The notes beneath the pieces are model-generated. The model saw only the letters and a list, made by a program, of their open reading frames with translations, was not told where the DNA came from and searched no databases. The position numbers were made by a program, and so were the translations under genes. A stretch of DNA of 64,000 nt from Macrobrachium rosenbergii (taxonomy: Eukaryota > Arthropoda > Malacostraca > Decapoda > Palaemonidae): NCBI RefSeq assembly GCF_040412425.1, contig NC_089741.1, positions 36,759,527 through 36,823,526 of the forward strand. The letters run 5' to 3'. This document shows positions 1-10,100 of this stretch, piece by piece (position 1 is the first letter of the stretch; every line of letters starts with the position of its first letter).

Positions 1-164
1 TATCTGAAACCAAGAGGGGTCGTAAATAATTGCTAAATGATCAACCATGAAGAGCACTCACAATGCTAGCAAGATCTGTCATAGTGTCGAGGAAGCATAC
101 AGTAGGCTACCACCCCCGCCAACTTGACACTGGAACAGGCTAGCAGTGCTCATTACAATTGCCC

Positions 165-389
165 TTATTTCCTGAACAGCCTGTCCAGGATCTTCTTGCG
201 AGAAAACTTCAGGGTGTTGCTGTTGGGCTTCCGCTGCATGGAAGAATCTAAATATCTCCTCTCTGGCAAATTCAGAGACTGTTCCAGGTTGGACCAGTTT
301 TCCACATAGCCATTGCATCTGGCTGCGTGGACTTTCTCCAGCGGAGTCATTCTCAGTGTACGTGGGTCGATGTATTCGTAGATGTCGTC
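165..389 (-). CDS. Terminal coding exon of the unrecognised minus-strand gene
   Basis: Seventy-four codons plus TAA, read from 389 to 165. The acceptor is TAAATTTCAG just upstream of GAC GAC ATC. The composition is that of an ordinary globular or basic soluble protein: it has Trp, Tyr and Cys, several Arg/Lys pairs near the end, and no simple repeat. This argues for real coding sequence. The in-frame ATG at 408-410 lies in the intron before the acceptor, so I do not use it as the start. Confidence 0.6.
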   Translation of the reverse strand, partial: DDIYEYIDPRTLRMTPLEKVHAARCNGYVENWSNLEQSLNLPERRYLDSSMQRKPNSNTLKFSRKKILDRLFRK

Positions 390-1659
390 CTGAAATTTAC
401 AAGGAAACATCAGTACATTTACAATTACAGTATTGGAAATTAGAACTGAGAATTTAAACTTGGATTATCAAGTTCTCACTATTCTGTTAAAAATAAATCA
501 GAAGCTAAAAGTCATAAACGATGCACTTGTCACAAGTAGCACTGAAGGTTTCAGTTGATTTAAGAAAATCTTGCCTGTAAAACTCATATCTGATCCGTAC
601 TATCCTTAACTATTGAATGTATTCAGTAGGGGCAAAATGACCAGTAATTAAGGATAGATGTAAGCAGTCTTTACGAAAAGTTAATTTCATACCCCAAGTC
701 CTTTTAAATAAGAAAAAATAAACGTCACCGAATTCTAAATGTAACGACTCGACAGAGGTCTACAAACTAAATTGATAAGAGATTTAGTCTTAAGACAGCA
801 TCCACATTATCTACTTGCAACAATATATCACAACACTAACAGCAAACAGCAGTTATTTAAATGACAATTACGTTTAAACAATTAGAAGGAGAGAGACTAC
901 CTCGAGTATTAAATAAATGACATCTTTTCCTTATCCAACTTACAGTTTAAAGAGAGATTACAGAAAAAAAGGAGATATTACGGGGACTGGAAAACAGAAC
1001 TCGTAAAACTAGAATCCATAATAATAATAATAACAACAACTCGAGGTACCCAGAAAGTTTAAAACAGAAACTCAAACTTACACAAGATACAGTGTTAGAA
1101 TCCATACTAAACAAGAAACTAACAGTCTTCGAAACGATGCTTGAGACTAAGTGGTGTTCCAACTGGATCTGAAGAATTCAATTCCCTTTAGTTCCCTTTT
1201 CTGTTTACAGACGGCGCTTTTCGAGGGAAATAGCCTTAATGGTACTTTTCTAAAATAGAATTGGTCTAATACTAGTTTGGGAAATGGTGTTGCTAATTAA
1301 GATTGCTGTTTTTTTTTTCAAAACGTTTAAAAGCAAGCGGGGAAATGATATTATTTCGTGATTTGTGTGTGTAACGGAGCTTATAGAAAACATGTATTCA
1401 GTTGCACATCACGGTCTAGTGTTCCTAATCTTCATTGTTTTGCTTTCAAAGTCGATATCGGAGTTTTTTTTTATCTAGTCATGAAGATCATTTTTCATCT
1501 TTTATTCACGTTTCTATACGAAAATAACTCAAACTTTCAACAAATAATTGTTTTGAAACTTGTTTTCCGTCCTTCAAAGTGCAAAAGTACATAGACGAAA
1601 AATATTTTCTAAGAAACTGATATATTTGTAATCACATACGTGATATTACGGTACTAGAC

Positions 1660-1745
<86 letters not shown>

Positions 1746-4700
1746 CTCTTTACGGACTGCTTACGACAGTATTAAATTCAAATTCAGGCATATATTGTCA
1801 TTTGGATGTATTAACAAATATCCCGCATGGTAAAGCAAAATTATTTGAAATCCTCAAGTAAACTTTCACTATTCCACTCATTTTTATTCGGCTTATGCTT
1901 TTCTAATGACTTTAATAACTAAAATATGCCAAATTTAGTTCTGAATCGCAAAACTTGTTTTTTTAATTTTCTTTCTAGGTTGTTAAGTAAAGCTCGGTGG
2001 AAGTGTCATTGCGTGGAAATGATCCTTGCTGTTATTCACAGCCAATCAGGAACCGTTTACCCCCACTAGGAACGGCGGGGGCGCTTGTGATTGGCTGAGA
2101 GATATTGATACGGTTTATGGAAGAAACTGATGTTCTCGGTTGATATGTATGTGCTCGGTATTTTGTTTGTTGTGGTATTGTTGTCGATAAATGATTACTG
2201 TGGCGGAATACTTGGTGTTTACAAGAGGTGAGTTATAGGCTACTATCTTAAAAATTTGGTTGACTTTCTATTGGTTTATTAGTTAGAGATTCCTAGGTAT
2301 CAGGTACAGGTAATGGTTTGGTATAATGTATTAATGTGTAATTCTTGACTGAAGAATATAGAAAAGGGTGTATATAAGAGGCAGGTGAGGTAATTTGAAA
2401 TGTAGCCTACCACGATAAGGTAGGACTAAGCTCCACGTTGGGTATTACCTTGAAATTGACTTTTCCTATAGTATTTTGATTGGTTGTCAAGAATTTACCA
2501 TTAATTTTTGTCAGTCAACTCTAATTAACCTCAGAACTGATTGTATTTTTGCCATCGTGCATGTGTAGTGTTATAGGGGAACTTTTGGTAAAAAGTGAAC
2601 TTTCCTTCACCCCTAAGTAACACGACCTACTAGGTTAGGTTAGGTAGGGTACATTAGGTTAGTATGGTTCCTTTTATGATAGATTTCCTTAGCCAATCCC
2701 TTCTTGGGTTTAGAACCTATGCACTCAAAAATTTGAAGTTCTTTCCTGGATACACAATAATGATAACATGGAACACTTGGGCAAAACTAATTAAAGGTTA
2801 TCTTTAATCAGTAGGTAAATCTTAGTGTCTGATCGTATAGGTATTGAAAAACAGCCAACTCTCAAAGATGGCATAACTATGACTGAAGCAGGAAACTGTG
2901 AAGATATGGAATTCCTGAAATAAATTCAAAGAGTGGTTGGTCAGTTCAGCAAATAATGCTTCAGCTTTTTAATTCTCACATGACATCTTTAGACAATTTT
3001 GACAAAAATGGTGCCAAACTAAATTGTCAGGTAGAACTACGTTTTAGCTCCATGTTGGGTATTATCTTGGAAATTGACTTTTCCTGTAGTATTTTGATTG
3101 CTTATCAAGAATTTACCGTTATTTTTTTGTCACTCAACTGTAATTAATCCATAACTTCAGAACTGATTATTTTGTTATTTTTTGTCACTCAACTGTAATT
3201 AATCCATAACTTCAGAACTGATTATTTTTGCTATCGCACATGTGCAGTATTACAGGGGAACTTTTGGTAAAAGTGTAGTTTCCATTAACACGAGGTTCAG
3301 CTAAATAACATGGCCTGCTAGGTTAGGTTAGGTAGGGTATGTTCAGTTAGTATGGTTCCTTTTATAATTGATTTCCCTAGCCAATCGTTTCTTGAACATA
3401 TGGCTCCTGAATGTGTGGAACCGTTCCATACAGTTTGTGCGGAGCTAATGCTTAGAGATACCAATTGTTGAGTCTTTTTTCCTTTGCAGATGACCTAACC
3501 ACACAATATCATGTACAATGGTAAGGACCTTGTACCATAGGTTAGGTGTGTGTGATGATTGGCTTGGTCATTTGCGAATCAAACAAATGTCAGAAACATC
3601 AAAGAACTCATTAATACATCAAAGTAATATTTTCAAGTCCAAAGTGTGATAATGGTTCATAGTAAAATTTCACCAAGTGTAAAGTAAGAATGCTTTCACA
3701 TTCTTAACCACCTTTTATGTTGGCTGTTAGAAAAGCTAAATGTTTGATGAAAGTCCGATGGTTTTATAGGGCAACTTAGTATTCCAGGGTCACTGCCTCT
3801 TTGGTAAGTGGCAAGTGCAGGTGGACCATATTGAGATGGTAGGCTAGTATATGATGAAGTTGGGTGGCATTGTAAGTGTGCAGAGCTCTGGCAAATTTTA
3901 AAATTTACTGGCATTGTTAGTGTTTTGGAATTTGGTTAAGTACGTACTTGGGAATACTTGTAATTTGATGCTTTCAAATTGAGTGTGAATTTTTTTTTCA
4001 ACTGTTCGTTAAGCAGAATATCTGTACATATATTTCGTTAGTCATGGTCCCATTTGTTTTATGGTAAATGGCAAAATTTTGTTTTTCATTTTGAATGAAT
4101 ATGGGAACTTAAATATTGCAACATACAAATACTGTAAATTCATATTAAAATGTTGCCCTATGCAGCTAGGTTGCTCTGGTTTGATGTTATTTATTGTTCA
4201 CTAAAACTGATTTAGCAGGAAACTGGTCATTAGTCATTAAATAGTAAGATAATCAACTTGTGTTTGGCATTGGTTACAGCAGTGGCTATTTTCACCTCGA
4301 GTTGTAAGAATTGAGAGTATGGTCTAAGGCCTTGTCAGGCACCGAGGATTCTGTGCCCTAATGTGGCTAAGTTACAATGTATTTTGATAACATTGCCCTC
4401 TTAACTATTTGTTTTGTACTCCCAGATAACTTGCATCAAATCTGTATAATTCTATATAGTACGGTCTACATTTGTTTTAGGAATAGATATCATCAAAGCA
4501 TAAATATTCAGATATTAGATTGTAATGTCAGTTTTAAATTGACCAAAAATTGTCATGATATTATGTACAGTACTTGAAAATGTTCGGTTTTTTCCCCTTT
4601 ATTCAGAACACTCGGTTAATCCGTGCAAGATTGGTTAGTCAGGAGCTAAACATCAAACAACACTACATTGTAGCTTTCAAATATACCGTATAACTGAAGT

Positions 4701-7113
4701 TATGTGATTTTAATATGCAACGTATTCCCCTCTTAAAGACATCACTAGGGGTCACTATCACTTTTCTCATAGTAACAGTGATATAGTATAGAATGTTCGG
4801 CAAGATATTTTGTTACCCTTCCTTTGTGCTATAACATGACTGGTTTTCACATAGGCCTGAAGAGCATAAAATGCTTGGTAAATGTTACTTTGAATCATTT
4901 GGTTGCAAGCAACAGCTCAGGCTGTCCTGGCTTTTGAATGTAACAGAATTTTTATCATGGAATATAGGAATTACGCAGTTCTTAGTTTGTATTGTTTTCT
5001 ATAAAAGGAAATGTAATTGCTTTGTGAACTGTAAGTGATTAACTTCCTTGTGAGTAAAGGTAGGAGGAAATTATGAATTGGACCCACTATGGCGGTAAAC
5101 AGTTTATGCAGTACAAATATGTTTTTGAGGATACTGTGGTTTTGGGTATGTGAAAACAAAAACTAATGAAACACAGGGTTGTATCCTAATAGATAGGATC
5201 CTAGTGTTGGGCTGTGTTATGATCCTTTTATTTTACATCTCCAACCTAACTGAACCTTGAATAACCCTGACCTACATAGGGAGCTACAGCCCTACTATGC
5301 TATGGCTGACTTAACCAGCGCTAGGTGATGGCTCCTACGTGACCATGGATTTTGCCCTCTTGGATACTCCCCTCCAACTTGATAAGGCCTTTGTAGAAAA
5401 AAAATACTCTGGCACTTTTAGGTACATAAGTATTATAAAAACTTATTTGGCTGAATAAGCCTAGGCAACTATTTGGATTATATTTGATCGCCTCTCCTTA
5501 AGCTGCTTTAGAGAGAGATGTTTAAATGTCAAAAGATGAAGGCCAGGTTACGATGGGCCACTGTAGATTAGTTACGATAATCCGTTTTGTAGGTGTGACA
5601 CTGCCTAATTTAGGTTTGGATGTATTCTCTAATACTGGAGTGTTCAGTAGCTAGATTAAAAGTGGTGGACACAGGAATAGGGTTGAGAGGATTTTTGTGA
5701 AAACTTAGAGGGGAGGATGTTAAGGTCAAGTGGTTATCCAATGCAGGTGCTTTAGTGTTTTCACTGGACTATTTTTCCCTGATATTGTAAATCTGATTTT
5801 AGGAACTTTTATTTGCAGATGCCTCAGAAGGGTGTCTCATTTGTGGTGAGGCTAGTGTTCAACTTAATGAAATTCTGAGAGGTCCATTCAGTGGAGATCT
5901 GGCAGGCAAAATTATGTACCGTGTTAGACAAAAAGAAAGATCCAAGGTGGTTTATTTTTCTCCAGAATCTGAAAAGCTTCATCTTCAGGAGCCAGTTACA
6001 TATGTGAAGACAATACACTGTACTTGCAGCTTGCTGCAGACTCTCCAAGTTGAAGGTAAGAAAGTTTTGAAAGAGGAAAGGAATTTCCTCATGGTAGGCA
6101 ATTAAGTGACATGGGAAATTACTTAATTTTGAGATGCTGGCTTTTGTTTTGCCAAGCTTGTGATGGAGGCTTAACAAATTCCCCAGTTGAAGCAGTAATT
6201 AAGTCAGTTTACAATTAAATACATGAGTGTGACGGGGAAAACACTTGCCAACAGTGATTTGGGTACTGTAGTTGTATTTAAGAGTTAGCACACATTTTAA
6301 TCCCATAACTTTTGCATTTAGGTCAAGATAAATTGAATTTTTTTTCTGGTAGTGAGATCTGTTTTTAGTAATAGCCTTTTTACAAAAGGTTATGTGGAAG
6401 TTTTAACACTTAAAAGACTGGTAATATATTGAAATGGAGACAAGATTTGTAGTAGCCAATATTTTAGAGAATATTTGGTGTAAATTGTTGTTGAACAGCA
6501 GTCAGGTTTGGAGTTCTCACTGTTTTTACACTTTCCAGGTTAAATGAGCACAGTTGTCTTGAAATGCTGGATTCAAGAGGGCTCTGTTGGTTTTGATTCA
6601 GTTCTATTTAGAACAGAGTCTTATAACATGAGCTGTATGAGGAACATCTCTTTTGGGCATTATTGACGAAGTCTCAAGGAATTATGACAACTGGTGAAGT
6701 GATTGTCATGTAGGTTTACTGTTGATTCATTCATTATATTTAATTCTTGTAAAGTAAATAAATTACAATATTCTGAAGTACAGTAGATTTTAAGATGTTT
6801 TAAAGTAATTTTATACAGGTAATTTCAATTTCTAGGAAGTATGCTACAAGAACCTGTTCAGTGTCAGTTTTAAATGTGGATTTCTGTCAAGAACTTAGTG
6901 CTAAGCTGACCATGAGAACAGTACCTAGATATTACTAATTATCAGTTTTACTAAATTCTTTGCTCAGGGTTGATTTTGATTTTGCAGTTATTTCCAATGC
7001 TAGGTTTTAAAGGTTGGCCAGTAAGTTAATTTCGGTTCTTATACATTTTAATGATTCAAAGTACTGCACTGGTATATCCAGGTAAATTATACTCTGCAAT
7101 TTAAAATTGTCAG

Positions 7114-7191
<78 letters not shown>

Positions 7192-10100
7192 TTGATTTTT
7201 TCTTTGTTGTGTTCTTCATTTTCTATTTGATTGAGTCATTTTCATTTCATTCTTATTGTGTAGATGATTTTGTCCTTGCTACAGTGCATTGTCTGCTTGC
7301 TTCAGCTCATTTTTTCTTTTCAGTTTTATGCTTTTTTGTAACCAAAGCTTGCTCTGATCTTTTGAATAAGTTTTCTCAAATGGTTGCTAGCTTGCTTGCT
7401 TTTTCTGGCTTAATTAGTGCTTTGTTCATGTTGTAGATTTTCATTAGTTTTCTGTTTTATCTGTTTGGCTCAACCACTTCTTGCTCTCTGGCTTGTATGT
7501 ATATTTTTCGTCCCTGTTTTGCCCATCATCTTTACTTGGCCGAGATGTGGATTGTGCCCTTTGTGGGGTCTTTTGTTCTCTTAATGCTCTTGATTTATTT
7601 ACCTTCATGCTCTGAATTAGTGCTCTGATATATTTACCCTCGTGCTCTGAATTGTGCATACTTTTTATTGTCCAGGTTGAGCACATTCTTGGAGTTGCTT
7701 ATTGTGCCCTTGTACATGCTCCAATGTGGGCACCCCCTCACCCCCATCCCTTTTTTATTTTTTATTTTAGATTCCAAAGCGAGTGCCCCTATTGTGTGTT
7801 CTCCAGACTGTGGATTTATATTTTGTGCTCCAGATTGTGTGAACTTTTGTGATCTGGATTGTGTACACTTTTTTGGTGCGCTTGATCATGCGTATTTCTT
7901 GTTGACAGGATTGTGCACTTTTAGTATGCTTTCAGTTGTGCACCATTTTATTCATATGTTGTGGATTGAGCACATTTGTTCTGGATAGTGTTCAGTTTTG
8001 TTTTTGTTTTTGATATGCGCTTTCTTTGTATGCTGTGGATTGTGCAGTATTTTGGTGTGTTCTAGATTGTACACTTTTTTTTCATGCTCTGGGTTGTGCA
8101 AAATTTTTTGTTTCCTCTATGATGTCCAATTTTTTTGTTTTTTGAATTATGTACAATTTTTTTGTATTTTGAATTGTGCACTTATTTATAAGCTCAGGTT
8201 TGTTCTGTGCTTTTATATGTTCTGGATTATGCACTATGATTTTCTTGCTCTTGGTTGTGCACTATTTTTTCTATGGTTAGGGTTGTGCATTTATATTTTA
8301 CTATTTTCTGGAGTGTGCACTTATTTTTGTGTGCTCTGTAGTGTGCACTTTTATTGTATGCTCTGAACTGTGCAATATTATTGTAGTTTGCAGTGTTTGT
8401 TCTCCAGAGTGTTTAGGTTTTTGCTCTGTGATGTGCAGGTTTTTTGTGCTGTGGATTTACGTCTTGTCTTGTGGTCATCCCTAGTTCTTTGGCATGAGCA
8501 CTTATGCTGTGGATTGCGCACTGATTGGATTCTGGTTTTATAGTTGGTAAGCTTAACTTGCCATTTGCTTTCAGACTACTGTTTGCTCTGAATTGAGTAG
8601 ATTTTTCTTGGGTTATCAATTTTCTTCAGTACTGTATATCCAAAGCCTGCCCACTGTTTTATCTGCTAAAAATATCTGGCTTGAACAGTTATCCATTTTG
8701 TAGTTGTGCATTGTATACTCTTGGGCCATGCACTTTGTCTGTGTTGCACACTTTGCTAAATGGACTGATTTCATCTCTCTCTCTCCTCTCTTCTTCCAGG
8801 AACCTTCAGTATTTTGATCATCCTTGTTGAAAAGGGCAAGATTTTTCACTGTTCATATGGCAGAATTGCCTCTCTCTCTCCAATCCAACCCCTTTTTCTA
8901 GCATTGGTGAGTCATTTGTCTAAGCTATTAAGGGCCAAATGTTGTAATGAAGATCTTGCATTTAGATGAAATACTTTTTGTTTGGACTGCTATTCATTTT
9001 TTGTATAGAGCTTAATTTTTCACTGATGTAATGAGTAAATTTACTGAAGTTAGAATTATAGAGATCAGAAGGTTAACTAGTTTTGGGTATGTTGGTACTT
9101 GTTCACTCAAAATTCCAGCTGTGTTTAAAGTGTAAATTAAAGATACTCATATAAAACGAGGTTTGCCTTGCTAGTCTTTTTCTGAAGTTTCTCAGGTGGT
9201 TTTAAGACGTTTTAGTCATAGTCCAGACCATAATCTGTATAACCTAATTTCAGTTCATTCTAGGATCCAAAATGAGATATCAGTTAAATGCAAATGTATG
9301 TAGGTAATTTTTGTACAGTATTACGAGATTTTAGGTGATTTTCAGGGTAGTTTATTGATTTTGATGTTAATAAACCACAGGAATAGTTAAAGTAAATTTG
9401 TGCTTTATTGTAATTTGTTGGTTTTGTATAAGTTTTAGTAGTGGCATCAGATAATGGGGGATAATAGTATTTTAGGAACTATTTAGTGTCTTTTTGTAGT
9501 TAAAATCTCCATGCAGGACATATTGCTGAATTTCATAACTTTCAGTCATGTACAGTGCAAGAACTGTGAATTTCATTGGGTTTGCTTTTCAGGTTTTTAC
9601 TAACTAGCAACAAGGTCCTAATTACTTGACAGATTAGATATATTATACTGCTGTCATGATGCATGAGGCTCTAGAAATTTTTAGACAAACTTCTCTGTTG
9701 TTCACACTTAGTATATAGTAGATACTCAAATTTATCAGTGTTAAAATGGGGTTCTGTTCCTTTAGTATATAGTAGGTACTCAAATTTATCAGTAATAAAA
9801 ATGGGGTTCTGTTCCTTAAGTTTGAATAGCAGTCAAAATTTATTTTAGCTGAATGCAAGGTCTATTTTTTACACAACATTTGGGCTTTTATAGTGTGGAA
9901 CGAGTTTGTAGGTGCAAGGAAAAGGGGGTATATTTTGCAGGGGTTAAGAATACAATTTTGACATATGAACATTACAGTGAGGGGTTAATTTATGTCGACA
10001 TATGAACATTACAGTGAGGGGTTAATGTTGTATACACTTCTTGAAAATGGAATTTAATAAAACCCGAAACTGGGCTTGAACTTTTAATTAGGTTCTTGTT

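Noticed and set aside
408..410. In-frame ATG before the terminal exon as a start codon
   Set aside because: It lies upstream of a strong acceptor, within the polypyrimidine region, so it is intronic.
2630..2660. Telomere-like TTAGG run
   Set aside because: Only two or three imperfect units within a duplicated intron block; not a telomere.
7007..7219. ORF with a long Arg-Glu run, and similar Tyr-Ile or Ser-Leu ORFs at 40144, 40539, 40599 and 63731
   Set aside because: Translations of CT, TA and GA microsatellites.
7668..8366. Plus-strand ORFs of 106 and 122 codons rich in Cys and Phe
   Set aside because: They translate the degenerate TTGTGCAC minisatellite; the Cys spacing follows the repeat unit, not a protein fold.
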